64,000 nt of DNA from Neopestalotiopsis rosae. Its lineage: Eukaryota > Ascomycota > Sordariomycetes > Amphisphaeriales > Sporocadaceae. Shown here one piece after another: positions 33,001-45,510 of the stretch. The notes beneath the pieces are model-generated. The model had not been told where the DNA came from, made no database searches, and was given only the letters and a program-made list of their open reading frames with translations. Both the position numbers and the translations under genes were made by a program. Position 1 is the stretch's first letter. Each line of letters starts with the position of its first letter. The stretch lies in assembly GCA_023078685.1 (NCBI GenBank), contig JALGAS010000001.1, positions 4,960,001 through 5,024,000 of the forward strand. Direction: 5' to 3'.

Positions 33001-34113
33001 ATGCTGGGCCAACATGGACCCATGTTGCGGGCGGTGTAGATACTGAACATATGATCGCGCCAGAAGAAAAGTGGTGTATATCGTGTGGCAAGGATCGTGG
33101 AAGTCATTGGGGACCCGTCGTGTCTAAGTTGGCGCTTACCACTTGGTGTGCGATATGAACAATGAGAGCTGTCACATCGTACGGCGTAGCACCCATAGCC
33201 GGATCCAAATCATAAGTACCTAGGCACTGAGGCACGGTAGGTTTAGCGGGTTGTATGGATAGAAAGTCAGGACTTACAGAAGTGACCCCAATCGACTGGG
33301 CATGGGCTAGAGATTTCGAAGTGTATTTTCAGCGATACTACGTACTGTCCGACTAGTATCAATGATCCGAAGAGTACACAATTATCTAAAGTTTATCTAC
33401 AGATCTATAGATGGTAGAAGAGCAAAGTGGGAAACATACCTCAGGTTAGACGAGAGCCTAGCTGGTGACACAGGGACAGGCGTGCTAGTCTGGCCCACCC
33501 CAGAGTTGATCACCGAGAGATCGCCAGGAACAACGCCTCCAGCACAGTCAGAATGCGCGCCACAACGGGGCAATGTCACATCAGTCCTGGTATTCATCCA
33601 TATAGTCCATCTATCAATTTGGGTCATTTATTTCTTTGAATATAAAACCATGAATAAACGACACGGCCCGAGAGACGACCGGCCAGTGCCGCCTATGTAG
33701 ACCCAACATGAAGGGCCGGGGAAGCTCCAAAGCTTCCTAGCTTCAAACACCCCCGCAATTGGTCGGATTCGGCTCAAGAGACGTCATGGTGCCAATTCAC
33801 GTCCGAGCCCACCAGCCATTCGTGTCCTGCGGGTCAAAAAACAGGTTATCAACACACTGGAGTCGATTGTGCAGCAACAAGTGGGTTGGTTGGTTTTTTT
33901 TCTGATTTTGCAACTCGGCCGAACACGAGAAAGAAAGCTCCTTCGTCTTGTTGAATCACCTCAGGATCTTTTCTGTCGTGAAGTCTGAGATTCGTCGGTT
34001 CAATTGCCTTCAATTCGTCGTCCATTGAGTTGTCCAGTGCTGTTCCACGGCGACTTCTTCCTGTCTTTGACGACGCGGTTGCTCGAGCTCGCACGCAGTA
34101 CACAACCGGCACC
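30064..34113. other. Gene-poor region, 4 kb
   Basis: Upstream of the AAA gene (minus) and of the channel gene (plus). A coding-like stretch on the minus strand near 30590-30660 may be 5' UTR exon sequence. Two short Cys-rich open stretches (plus 32080-32322; minus 33091-32903) have no start context or motifs strong enough to call. Several TATA- and AT-rich tracts, otherwise nothing recognised. Confidence 0.45.
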
Positions 34114-36205
34114 ATGGCACGAGGTCACAATCGATTCAGCATCTCCAAATTGCTTGGCTGGGACCGGCACCCGCACCGCGACAACGATTGGAGCATCCAT
34201 GAATCTCGCCGCCGACGTAAGTCCCAAAAGCGTGCAGACATTCTGTACCGTTGCTCTCCAGCCGCTAATTGTTGACCAAACAGTACTTCCTTCTTACCGA
34301 GACAGGAGTATCGAATCTGCGATTCCGGCTTCCGATGTCACAAAGATTGCGATCCGTCTGCGCTACCTCATTGAAGAGTGCGTTCCGTGCGAATTGGACG
34401 AGGAGGCAGTCACCCGCCCTCACAGCAAGGTCATTACGCGCAAAGTCATCAAGGCTGCCAAGGAGGCGGGCGGCGAAGAGAACAAGGCATGCATTGTATA
34501 CTGTCTTCTGATCTGCAAGAGGTGGTTCAAGCACCAGTCTCTTCTCGAGCTATGGGATGCCGACCTTCATTGCCTCCGGGCCACTGCCTGCGAGGTCATT
34601 GCCAAGGCAATGTGAGCAACCTTTCACCTGGCGACATGGTACTCTGCTGACAATCTATTAGTATCGAGGGCGAGGAGGACATGGACTACCTCATGCATTC
34701 GGTTCTGCTCAAGCGCTACTCCATCATGATCGATGGAGAGGCCACTCCGCCCGTCAACGTGATTGAAAAGGCCGTGGATCTTCACTCACTTACCGTCATT
34801 GGCTCTTCTGGCTACCAGGTAAATTTCTTGTCATAACTAAAGTATTGTATTGTATGAAGGCTAAACATGGACTCTCCAGAAATGTATCGGCTACCTTTGG
34901 AAGGGATGGCTCGTCCAGGACGAAAATGATCCAGCGAGCTTTGTGGACTACAAGGACCGAGACAACACATCCTTCTGGCCGCATCTCGACCCCGACCGTA
35001 TGAGAGCCCCAATGCACCAGAACGCAGCCCAGCTACTCATCTCCATTATCTATCTGGCATTGTATACCGGCGCTATCAACACCATCAACCCAAGTGGTGA
35101 TCTGGATTTTGTCGAAGTTCTGCTGTATATTTTCACCTCTGGTTTTATCTTTGACGAGCTCACCAAGTTCTGGAAGGCTGGCTACCACATTATTGGGTTC
35201 TGGAACGTCTTCAACGGCTGTCTCTACTCGTTGCTCATTGTCTCGTTCGTGCTGCGCATCATTGCATTCAGTCATTCATGGGACGAAGCAGACACGAGAC
35301 AACACTTCAACCAGCTCAGCTACAGTTTCCTCGCCTTTGCCGCACCCATGTTTTGGGGTCGTCTATTGCTCTACCTTGACAGCTTCAGATTCTTCGGTGC
35401 GATGCTTGTCGTGTTGAAGGTCATGATGAAGGAGTCTGTCATCTTCTTCGCATTGCTCTTCGTCGTCATTGTTGGCTTCTTGCAGGCATTCATTGGTATG
35501 GACTATGCGGACGATATGGCTGGCGACGATACCATCTTCATCCTGCAAGCCATGGCCAACGCCATCATGCAAAGCCCAGACTTTAGCGGCTTTGAGAGAT
35601 TCAGCCCTCCGTTTGGAATTATTCTCTACTACCTCTTCACTTTTGTCGTCATGATCATTCTGCTCAACATTTTGATTGCTCTCTACAACAGCGCCTACGA
35701 GGACATTTACGATAACTCTGACGACGAATATCTTGCTCTCTTTTCTCAAAAGACTATGCAATTTGTTCGTGCTCCAGATGAGAACGTTTACATTGCACCT
35801 TTCAACCTGATTGAGGTGTTCCTTCTCGTTCTCCCCTTGGAGTGGTGGATGCCCAAGCACATGTACGAGCGTATCAACGATATTGTCATGGGAATCATCT
35901 ATTCTCCATTGCTTGTCATGGCCGCTTTCTTCGAAATGCACACAGCCAAGGAGATTCGCCGCAATCGTGCGCGTGGTGACGATGATGACGATTCTGTGGA
36001 GGAATGGGAGCAGATGGCCGACGAAGTCGACTTTGAAAGCGAGGGATGGACCAAGAAGGTGGCCGAGAGCAAGCCCAACGTTGAAGAAGAGCCTGCTGTT
36101 CTCGAGGTTAGGTCGCTGAGGGAGGAAGTCAACAAGCTGAAGGACTTGCTGGAGAATGTCAGCAAAGCTCTGGAGCAAAAGGCTGAGAGCGAAAGCCTCA
36201 TCTGA
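34114..36205 (+). CDS. YVC1: Vacuolar TRP-type cation channel, Yvc1-like
   Basis: Four exons: 34114-34216, 34284-34611, 34662-34818, 34880-36205; 637 residues. Each junction is GT-AG and keeps frame, e.g. SSGYQ|KCIGYLWKGW. The cytosolic N-terminal half is helical. The membrane part begins near residue 230 and includes LLISIIYLALYTGAI, FVEVLLYIFTSGFIF, FWNVFNGCLYSLLIVSF, SVIFFALLFVVIVGFLQAF, then a pore-region QAMANAIMQSPDF and the final helix YYLFTFVVMIILLNILIALYN. The TRP-like segment follows it. The C-terminal tail has an acidic cluster (DDDDDSVEEWEQ), comparable with the Ca-sensing acidic patch of yeast Yvc1, and a coiled coil (LREEVNKLKDLLENVSKALEQ). Yvc1 releases vacuolar calcium on stretch or cytosolic calcium. 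Size agrees with yeast Yvc1 (about 675). Confidence 0.92.
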
Positions 36206-38844
36206 GCGCAATAGTACGGGGTCGACATACCCAGTAGAATGCTTCAGATTTGGACGATTGGCATCTCCAAGCTCATACTATTGAACCCCATTTTATCCCA
36301 TTAATATGGTGATTGAGGCTGAATTTTGGGGCGCTGGCGCCGGGTTGGTGGCAGGGGCGTTTTTATGGCCTTTTGTTTATATTTTCAAAATTTCTGTTGA
36401 TATTGATGATATGAGCTACCACGACTAATACTACTGTTACTTACATATTCTCTGTACTGAGTCTCCTATGTGTATACTCTTTGACCCGTCGGATAGTCTT
36501 GTTCCCGGTCCCAAATTTTGAGTTGGGACCGCAGAGACCGGCCCGTCTTGACTCCCCTACCTTTCGGAAACCAACGACATGTTTTTGCCTCCGGCAGGCC
36601 GGCAGTTCGCGGAGCTCCTTGAAAATTCAAATTCAATCTCCAGCTAAATCTCCTATTGAATTCCGAGATATCCCTTGCAGCGCCAGCATCACGGAGTTTG
36701 GTCTGTGATAACAGGCGCGATGAAGCCCGTTCTGTCCCGAGCCAAGACGACGGGCATTTTCAAAAGATCTAGTACACATATTCGCAGATCTCCTGGGACT
36801 GTCATATCATGCACCATCTGAGCAATCTTCACGAACGAGAAGGACTGAATTAGTCATGTAAACTCTAATCAATTGCTAACCATGATCGTATAGCCTCCCC
36901 CTTTCATTCGTATGGCTGCCCACGGGAAGAACAGTATGGAGCTTTCAAGCTTCATACTAGGAGCGAGGCAACGTACATCTGTCCTCCAGAGATTATACTT
37001 GTCATAGAACTTGTCCCAGTGTTTCAAATTATCAGACTGGGCGTTCGATGGCGGGCAATCGGAAATATAAACGCCAGACTGCTGGCATGGCATACAGGGG
37101 GTCAATTATATAAACCCAGCATACCGTAGGATCCTACTTTGATCCAGTGCTCAATATGTCTCAATGGCTAGGTACTTAACGTCCACTTCGCCTCCCTGGA
37201 CCTCAAGCTATCGGGGATGCTTGTATTGTAGTGTAACGGCAGCCAAGGTTTTTGGTGCTTATCACCCCCGCCTCCCCCACAGTACGCCAGTCTCTGGCTC
37301 CATGTCTGACATCAATCAACGTACGAGTCTGGAAATTCCACGATACTACATAGTCTTGTGTCGGTTGTTTGATGGGCCGCTGGTTCGCTTAAATGATCAC
37401 TCGGATCAATGGACAGTACCTTGTGGCAGAACTCTCGCCGTTACACTTGGCAATAGACTTTGGCCACAGCTTTGCATTGGTTCGCCAAGATCTGCATGTT
37501 GCGACTCGACGATATGCCAGGGGCACACTCTAAAATAAATGGCGAAAGAAAAATGCCCGATAATTCGAGGTGCATTGCATATATGACTTCTCGATCCAGG
37601 AGAAAAAGAATTCGACGCTAGACAATTGAGACGAAATCTAATTCGATTTGCGACATGATCTTGGGAGACAACGAGAATTATCCGTTCAACTTCACAGCGC
37701 ACGCGCGGACGATTTAGGGACCAGTAGCCATCATCGACAGAAGCTAGCTATGTGCGCTGTCCAATGTGCTTGTTCAGCTTTACCCCAGCTCCCCCAAATG
37801 TCTGTGCTCGTTTTTAGTGGACCATAGTAACCCCAAAGGCGCCAAGGTTGGGGATGATGGAGATGGGGTAAGTATCTCGTGGAGGACCCAGAAAAAAAAG
37901 AAAATACCATCGATGACAGCAAGAATATCGAATCACAAATTATGTATTTTCCAGGGCTGTGATACAAGATCGCGCGACAGGCGCAACATACCCAAGGTAG
38001 GTACATTGTCGTCTGTATTGAGAAAAATCCCCCACCATTATCGCGTCACGGTCAGCTCAAGAAATCAATGTTTGTGTGCAATATATGCGGTCTAGCTGTG
38101 GGACGCCGCACATACCTACCTGATGCGGAGTTGAGAGGGCATCGATTCAATTCCCAGGTCCCTGGCTACGGCACCCTGGCACCTGGTTGGCGCTTCCCCC
38201 GACTTCTCTTCACACCCTCACATGTTCGGATGATCGCCCCAGTTGAGTCTGACTCTCGCCGCGGCGCCCCGAGCTTTAGAGAGCTCCAGGCAAGGTTTTC
38301 ATTCGCCGAATCGCTGTACCTAACTACCAACACCGCATGCTGGGTTGGAATGCGTCCCTAGTCCTGACGAGGATCTTTGCCCATCTGACATTGTTCACTA
38401 ACCCGAAAGAATGCTGGTTTAGTTTGCCTGCCTTTGCCTGCCCTGCCTTATCAAACCCCAGAAAGAAAAAAGAGCTCATCATTGCTCTGCCATGCACCGG
38501 TTCTGAGTGGCTGACTGAGACCGCTTGCGGCGGTACCACTCCATTTACACCCCGCACAGAAGCCAGCGGAAGGATTCATAACCTAACGTCTATTCTGCCT
38601 CGTCGTGCAGTAGTCGGTCGGGTTATCTAAGGTCCACGGTACCTCCCTACCCTACAAGGTGCTGCTCCGAGACATATTTAATAGGACCATGCCGGCCAGT
38701 CCACACCTCGGAGGAGAAGCTGTCGGCCAGCCCTTTCTCGTCTGTTGCTCGCAAGCCCGTTACGTTTCTCAGGTCTGACACTGACACACTTTCAACTGTC
38801 TCGTCTCTGAAATCTTGCTCTCATCTCTCACGCGCGAACCGACC
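36206..38844. other. Gene-poor region, 2.6 kb
   Basis: No coding region supported. The open frames at 37766-38361 and 38337-38630 have no motifs and unlikely composition. The last 150 bases are pyrimidine-rich and end at the permease ATG. Confidence 0.5.
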
Positions 38845-40862
38845 ATGGCACACGAAACGTCGGGCGCCTTTGACGGCACTGGCGACTACAATGAACACAA
38901 TGCGAGCATGCATCCGCCGCATCATGGCATGTCAGCTGGCAAATACCTCGCTACGCGTGTGAGCACGCTGAAGCCAGCCATGGCCAAGGCTCCTAATCCG
39001 ATCCGCTTGGTCCGCATGCTCAACCGTCACCATTGGGGATTCTTCTTTGTCGCATTCTGGGCCTGGGTAAGTTTCCACGAATTCGCCATATTACAAGCAG
39101 CATGCTGCTGGATCTCTGAGCAAGAACTGATTCGAGCGCGTAACTAGACTTGGGATGCCTTTGATTTTTTTACCGTCTCGCTCACTGTCAGCGACCTGGT
39201 CAAGACGTTTAAGGTTCACAAGCCAGATATCACCAACACTGACATTACCTGGGGTATTACGCTGGTAAGTACTCTCACCAATGGAAAAGCCGCTCACGAT
39301 TTCACTTGCAACATATTGACTTACCGATTTGCAGGTATTGATGTTCCGTTCTGTCGGGTCCATCATCTTTGGTGTAGCTGCCGATAGATATGGTCGCAAG
39401 TGGCCTTTTATCGTGAACAACCTGCTCTTCATCGTCCTCGAATTGGTACGTCATGTCTTGAATTGTTGCTATTCGTCGTTTATACCAAGCTTTTTGGTGG
39501 CTGCCTCGCGAATCGAAGTGGCCAAGCTTGTTGTGAGGCCCCCGGGAGCCAAGACCGCCATAGTGCGGCCAAGCCCTCACAACCCATCTTGGCTGCAGAT
39601 TTATGAGCTGGGCAATCATGGTACCCCAACACGGCACATGGCTTGGAGTCAAACTTGGAGTCCATGGTGATTTGACAGAAGGTAACTGACATTTATTTCA
39701 TAGGGTACCGGTTTCTGTCAAACATATGAGCAATTCCTTGCGTGTCGCGCACTCTTTGGTATTGCCATGGGCGGTCTCTATGGTAATGCTGCTGCGACTG
39801 CCCTGGAAGATCTCCCAACCGAAGCCCGTGGATTGATGAGCGGCTTGCTGCAACAGGGCTATGCATTTGGGTACCTGCTCGCGGCCGCCTTTTCACGAGG
39901 ACTCGTCGACACGACTCCCCATGAATGGCGTCCTCTGTACTGGTTCGGTGCCTGTCCGCCATTGATCTTTATCATTTGGCGATTCTTCCTGGATGAGACA
40001 GACACATACAAGCACCATCAGTCGTTGCGCAAGACGGAAGGTGGAAGCGTTGGCAAGACCTTCCTGTCAGAGGGCAAGGTTGCCGTCAAGCGCCACTGGC
40101 TCCTACTTGTCTATCTGGTCTTGCTAATGGCTGGCTTCAACTTCATGTCGCACGGTTCCCAGGATCTCTACCCAACTATGCTCCAAAACCAGTACAACTT
40201 TGGTGCAACCGAGGTTACTGTCACCCAGTACGTATCTCCGCAACTCATGCTTTCTTCATCGGTGCACGCTAACACTTTATTCCTCTAGGGTTGTAGCGAA
40301 CTTGGGTGCTATGCTTGGTGGTACCGTTGTGGGCTACTCGTCTCAAATCTTTGGTCGCCGTATCAGCATTATTGTTATATGCATTGTCGGCGGTGCCCTG
40401 CTTTACCCCTACACTTTCGTCTCCAACCACGGCATCATTGCTGCAGCATTCTTCCAGCAGTTCTGCGTACAGGGTGCTTGGGGCGTTATCCCCATTCATC
40501 TGATGGAACTTTCGCCCGGTGCTTTCCGAACCTTTGTCGTGGGTACCAGTTATCAGTTGGGCAACTTGGTGTCGTCCGCAAGTTCCACCATTGAGGCCAC
40601 CATCGGCGAGCGATTCCCTTTGCCGCCAAAGGGCGAAACCAAACGCTACGAATACGGCAAGGTCATTTGCATCTTCATGGGCTGCGTGTACGCATATGTC
40701 ATCCTTCTGACCTTTATTGGACCCGAGCACTTGAGTCGTTCTTTTGATGCCGCGCACGACGCCGATTTGGAAGAGGCGACTAGGCACAGGCACGGAAACG
40801 AGAAGCCTGGCGTTGTGGAGGATGAGGAGAAGGGCACAACTCGTCACATGAGTGATGCTTAA
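38845..40862 (+). CDS. Jen-type monocarboxylate/proton symporter (MFS)
   Basis: Five exons: 38845-39066, 39148-39264, 39335-39445, 39704-40227, 40289-40862; 515 residues. The exons join as FWAW|TWDAFDFFTVSLT, WGITL|VLMFRSVGS, LEL|GTGFCQTYEQF and TVTQ|VVANLGAML. Twelve membrane helices are expected; loop 2-3 shows GVAADRYGRKWPF. The Jen-family signature NFMSHGSQDLYPT (about 296-308) is intact, including the His and Gln-Asp pair needed for substrate recognition in yeast Jen1. It should import lactate, pyruvate or related acids at the plasma membrane. The tail is hydrophilic and acidic and holds Lys residues that could be ubiquitinated. Intron 3 (258 bp) is unusually long for this locus. Confidence 0.92.
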
Positions 40863-41432
40863 AGAGTCGTTATGTTATGGATTGATGTTTGAATGCATAT
40901 GTATCAGCGATTGGACATAACCATTCATATAACTCTCAACTTGAAATGGCATTGCAATTTATCTGATTGGAAGGGGTGGAATTGGAGTATATATCCTAGT
41001 GAATAAAATACATGGATGACCTTCAACATTGATAGTTGTGAATTTTAGCAAGAAAAACATGCCACACTTGGCTTGTGCTGGCAATGCTTACTGGAAGATA
41101 CGGACGCTTTGAAGGCAGGAAAATACGAAATGATGAGCAGGATCACCATCTGCTTGCGCACTCCAAACTTGTATCATACGACAAAACCAGTGTAAATCAT
41201 CATACTATTAAAACTACGACTCCGACTAGAACTCGGCGGCATTGGTTGTTTAATGAGCCTTGAGCAAAAGATGGAATCCTTCGCATCTGAACGAATTGAA
41301 TATCAAATCCCAAAACACAGTTGTATCACTTGTCCTAGCAACACCAAGAACACCAAGAACGCCCATCACTCTCGTAACATCGTCATCGTCATCAAGGTTC
41401 ATCGGCAACTCGGGTGTCATTCCTTAGTCGTT
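40863..41432. other. Convergent intergenic region
   Basis: 3' flanks of the Jen-type permease and the macro-domain gene. No gene seen. Confidence 0.5.
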
Positions 41433-42251
41433 CTACTCCTGCGGCTCCTGCTGCTCCTGCTGCTCCTGCTCAGATGAAGCCTCCATAGCAGGGGGAAAGA
41501 ATCGACTGACAAAAGCGAATTAATACATTTTTCCAAGAAACCAGTTTGAAAATGGGAAAAAGAAAAAAACTCACGGCAGGTTGGCGTTGTATGCGTGGAC
41601 GTCCTTTTCCTCGAAAGTGACAAAGATGACCCTCTCGATCCCCGAGCTCAGCTCGCCGTCGTCCAGGAACTTCTTGACGCGCTCGCAGGCCACCTCGGCG
41701 GCGTCGGCGCTGGGGTAGCCGTAGACGCCGGTGCTGATGCCGCTAAAGGCCACGGTCCGGATGCCGTGCTCGGCGGCGAGGGACAGGCAAGCGTCGTAGC
41801 ACGACGCGAGCAAGCGCCGGGCCCGCTCGGGGCTCGTTCGGTGGTAGACGGGACCGACGGTGTGGATGACGTACTTGGCCGGCAGCCGGTAGCCCTCGGT
41901 CAGCTTGGCGTCGCCCGCGGCGCAGCGGACACTGCCGTCGGCGGCGCTGGCGCTGGCGTCCTGGGGGAGCGTGGCGCACGCGGCCCGGAGCTCCCTGCCG
42001 GCGGCGCGGTGGATGGCGCCGTCGACGCCGCGGCCGCCCATCAGAGAGGGCTTGGCGGCGTTGACGATGGCATCGACGGCCAGGGTGGTGATGTCGGCGC
42101 GGAGGATGGACAGGCGCTCGTTGTGTGCTGCGGTGGCGCCGGGAACGGGTGTGGGAAGCGTCTCGTCAGATGGCGAGATCTTGTTTTGCGTGTACAGAGA
42201 CGCCAGGGTAGGAATCTCAGAAACGAGAATTGGATCCATGATCAAGACCAT
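41433..42251 (-). CDS. Macro-domain (ADP-ribose-binding) protein
   Basis: Two exons on the minus strand: 42251-41575 and 41505-41433, 249 residues. Macro-domain motifs are clear: LRADITTLAVDAIVNAAKPSLMGGRGVDGAIHRAAG, GDAKLTEGYRLPAKYVIHTVGP and the phosphate loop FSGISTGVYGYP. The NAA and the VDGAIH elements are those of MacroD-type hydrolases that remove ADP-ribose or O-acetyl-ADP-ribose. Ignoring the intron gives a stop after YNANLP. Donor CC|GTGAGT and acceptor TGTCAG extend it as NLP|RFFPPAMEASSEQ, ending in a Glu/Gln-rich run made by GAGCAG repeats. Exon 1 is very GC-rich. Met1 and Met5 (VLIMDP) are both possible starts. Confidence 0.9.
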
Positions 42252-43452
42252 TTCGCTGACGGGAATAAGGGAAAATTCGGTAACCTAATACATGGACCAA
42301 AGGTGTTTGTTGTTTATTTGGTAGGTTTCTGTCAAGAATCCTAGTAGGTGTAGTAGGTGAGAAAAGACAAGTCGAGTGGAGGAAGACGGACCATTTATCG
42401 TTTGCTGAGCGACCGACTGCACAGTTTCGCGTAGGGGTGACGTCATAGAAGCTTCTCCGACACGCCTTGATGTGTTATGTTATTGACTGAATAACATTCA
42501 ATATGGTTTTGTGCTGCCCGGGTACATCTTAATTCAGAGGTATCAGGCAGCTTGAGGCCTTGGCGACGACCCTTTGGTACTCGGGCATCAGATTTGTGGA
42601 ACGTTTATGCACTTGACACGCGATATTTGCTAGCTAATGCAATAGGCCATACTTGCCGGCCGATAACTACACCTTGTAATGAGGATTTTGACGTTTCGAG
42701 AAACCTTAGAAAATGCTGTTACGTACAACAAGAAGTCGAGATTGGGCTCATTCTTTGAGTTGTTATCTACCGGACATGGTAGTTAAGGCATGCTTCCAGG
42801 CTTGACGAGCACCTCTCCAAGGCAGCCTTCACACCATGGTACTACATCTCTGTCTTGACGAGCAAGCTCAATCTAAATTCGAGAACCATTGCTATGGCAA
42901 ATGCTACCCAAAGGTCTTTATCAAGAGTTGCCTAGTCATAAACCTTGTCCGAGGCATGTCCATGTCTGAGATCCGATGAACGCCATGCTTGTTCTTTTAC
43001 TTGCTTTTTCAGCGTCTTCAATAAATAGTTATGCCTCAGTTTCTTCGAGCAATAGGCGTGGGGAGTGGTCAAGGTCTAGGCACCATGTCTCGTCGATGTT
43101 GAGCCTCGCCAACAAGGAGACCCGACAATGAAGAAAAGACTGTCTTGATCTATGCCTCAGACCTCTAGTACAGAAGGGTGTATATGTGCAATATGTGTAT
43201 ATAAGAACATGCCAAAATCGCAAATGATCACCTCGAATTACTTCCATCTTCTCATCAAAACCAATCAGAACCCTTTTTCAATCACAACCACAGACAAAAG
43301 TGTTTGTTTCATTTCAGCTGTCGCAGCACTTCTACTTAGCCTTGATCGTAGGTCTGAACTCGATGATGATACAACCCTGAAGTCCGCGCCTAATTTCTCC
43401 TGCTAACTGGGATATAGAAATTGTTCAAGACAAATTGTACCGAATAGTCACC
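42252..43452. other. Divergent intergenic region
   Basis: Promoters of the macro-domain gene (minus) and the CxxC-finger gene (plus). No gene seen; the ORF at 43152-43406 looks like 5' leader sequence. Confidence 0.5.
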
Positions 43453-45510
43453 ATGTCTGATACTGATCGTACGACACGCCCTGCAGAGCTTGCAATGAAT
43501 ACTTCTTCGGAGGGCCATCCAGCCAACGCAAACTCGTCGAGTGAACAGTCCAAGGTTGATCTGCCGAAGCCTAACACAAAGTCAACATTCGTTCAGGTGG
43601 ATCGCCAAGTTCGATGGCACTTTGGAGGCCCAGAGGAGTCCTTGAACGGCCCCAAGCAACCCGAGCTTCGAAGACCTGTGGACTCCGAGAATCGAGTCAC
43701 TCGCGCAAGTCCTGTTGCGGAAAAGGCAGGCTACTCGGTATCAGCCGGAGCGTCCCTTGTTACTAGCGAACCAGTGAGCAAAGGTACGCAGACATTGCCC
43801 GCTGCACTGAATTCGCAGGCCGAGAATCGTGAAACACCTGCCTGTGCCGGCCAGATCCATAAGGACCAGCCTGTGGTGCCTGAACAGTCTCCAGTGACCG
43901 CCCAGGATCAAAGCTTTGAAGACGAAGTACAATCAACACACTCAAAGAACGTCAGCGATGGTCTGATCGATTCATTGTCGACAGAAGAAGGCGACGCAAG
44001 CACTATTACCAGCACTAGTGTCAACAGCGATGCGATTCCTGTTGCATCACAGGCTGCGAGCGACGTTGTTTGCGACTCTCGATCGACAGCACCTGAGACG
44101 ATCACCGATTCCACTAGCAATCGCGTGGTGAACGAGAACGATGACAAGATTAACGAGCAACCGAAGTCCAACACCCGCACACTTCAGCCAACCGCTGCGC
44201 AATCCACCAACTCTAAACCTCGTACCGACATGATCAGATGCAAGACCTGTTTGCAAGTCAAGACCAAGGATCACTTTTATCATGCCAAACAGAAAGGGAA
44301 AGTTGTGGTCAACTGCTCCAGCTGCCGTGCTCTCACCGTATCAGAGAAGTCGAAACTCAGAGTAGCGATCAAGCAAGCCCTCAAGGGTAAGGAGGCTGAA
44401 GCTTTACTGATCTCTCACGGTCTGCTTCAGGGATACGGCCTCATTCCATCTCACCAGACCGTAGTCGAGACTCTTGCTCCACAGCAGACTTCTGATCCAA
44501 CGCCAGCCAAGACGGGATCGGGAAGAGATACACCCAAGAATGACGACGCATCGCGACCAAAGGAGGCTTTATTCACTTGCACCAAGTGCAAAAATGAAAT
44601 GCCCGAGAGCCAATTCATTCGACATGGACACTCTTTGCGTTCATGCAACAATTGTGCTGGGCAGAAGCCTGCAGATGCCGACAAAGCTGTCCAGCCAAGC
44701 CAGAACATAGAAGAGGCCGTCGCTCCTGGCAACGTCACTAGCACCGAGACCCGAGATATCCTCCTCAGCAAGGTCAAGGATGCTTGCTCTCAAGCCACGG
44801 ACCCGCAGCCCGGATGGCTTGCAGTCAATCAGAAGCGACAGTGCCCATCGACCGATGGTCTTTCCGATTCCATGAAGAAGTTGAAAACAACTGATGCACC
44901 GCCCGCTGCAACCATTTCCGAGAATCCAGCCACTCCCGGCCAAGAGCTGTCACAGGCGACTCAGCCACAAGACGGCTCCAACGGACCGACCGATACCTCC
45001 ATGTCGCTACGCGGTGGAGGTGGCGGACTCGTCAACATCAGGAGAAAGAGAAAGCTCGGAACGCGTTCTCAGCAGCAGTTTGAGAGAAGAGCCGCTGGCC
45101 ACGGAAAGATATCTACCTCCCCATGGACCACTCCGCACGATCCCAGCATGTCCATCAGCCCGTCAATCTTCAATCTCGGCCGCGACTACTTAGCCGGCAT
45201 CATACCGCTGCAGACCTTGGCCGACCAGCGCGGTCTGACTAGCGAGCAGCTCCTACCCGAGGCCCGGCGAAGCTTGATCCTCTATCTCTCCGAGGTAGTA
45301 CCCGACTTTGGTCGTATACTGGCATGGCTCTTGAAGGACGACTTGTTCGTCAAGATCATGGATGACAAGGACATCTTTTTGCATGCTGACGTTCTGTCTC
45401 CGATCGAGCACGAGGTTGGCATCTTCAAGGAAGTCATGCTCCGCGAGGACACGAGACGCAAGCTTATCAATGCTCTGGAGCAGGTGAGAGCAGATCAGAT
45501 TGATGTTTGA
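43453..45510 (+). CDS. Protein with two CxxC-CxxC zinc fingers, unknown function
   Basis: Intronless, 685 residues from ATG 43453, which has a better context (CACCATGTC) than the in-frame ATG/TTG six codons upstream. The first 260 residues are Ser/Thr/Pro/Gln-rich and disordered. Two similar treble-clef-like fingers follow: CKTC-x21-CSSC (about 266-294) and CTKC-x18-CNNC (about 380-405). They share the pattern CxxC, acidic/polar, F, basic, CxxC. Between and after them is low-complexity sequence with the basic patch IRRKRKLGTR. The last 130 residues are helical and well ordered (LPEARRSLILYLSEVVPDFGRILAWLL ... EQVRADQIDV). A nuclear role is possible from the basic patch and fingers; I recognise no named family. 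Confidence 0.8.
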   Translation: MSDTDRTTRPAELAMNTSSEGHPANANSSSEQSKVDLPKPNTKSTFVQVDRQVRWHFGGPEESLNGPKQPELRRPVDSENRVTRASPVAEKAGYSVSAGASLVTSEPVSKGTQTLPAALNSQAENRETPACAGQIHKDQPVVPEQSPVTAQDQSFEDEVQSTHSKNVSDGLIDSLSTEEGDASTITSTSVNSDAIPVASQAASDVVCDSRSTAPETITDSTSNRVVNENDDKINEQPKSNTRTLQPTAAQSTNSKPRTDMIRCKTCLQVKTKDHFYHAKQKGKVVVNCSSCRALTVSEKSKLRVAIKQALKGKEAEALLISHGLLQGYGLIPSHQTVVETLAPQQTSDPTPAKTGSGRDTPKNDDASRPKEALFTCTKCKNEMPESQFIRHGHSLRSCNNCAGQKPADADKAVQPSQNIEEAVAPGNVTSTETRDILLSKVKDACSQATDPQPGWLAVNQKRQCPSTDGLSDSMKKLKTTDAPPAATISENPATPGQELSQATQPQDGSNGPTDTSMSLRGGGGGLVNIRRKRKLGTRSQQQFERRAAGHGKISTSPWTTPHDPSMSISPSIFNLGRDYLAGIIPLQTLADQRGLTSEQLLPEARRSLILYLSEVVPDFGRILAWLLKDDLFVKIMDDKDIFLHADVLSPIEHEVGIFKEVMLREDTRRKLINALEQVRADQIDV

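Noticed and set aside
41595..42344. 249-codon plus-strand frame opposite the macro-domain gene
   Set aside because: Gly/Ala/Val-rich antisense shadow; the minus strand has all macro-domain motifs.
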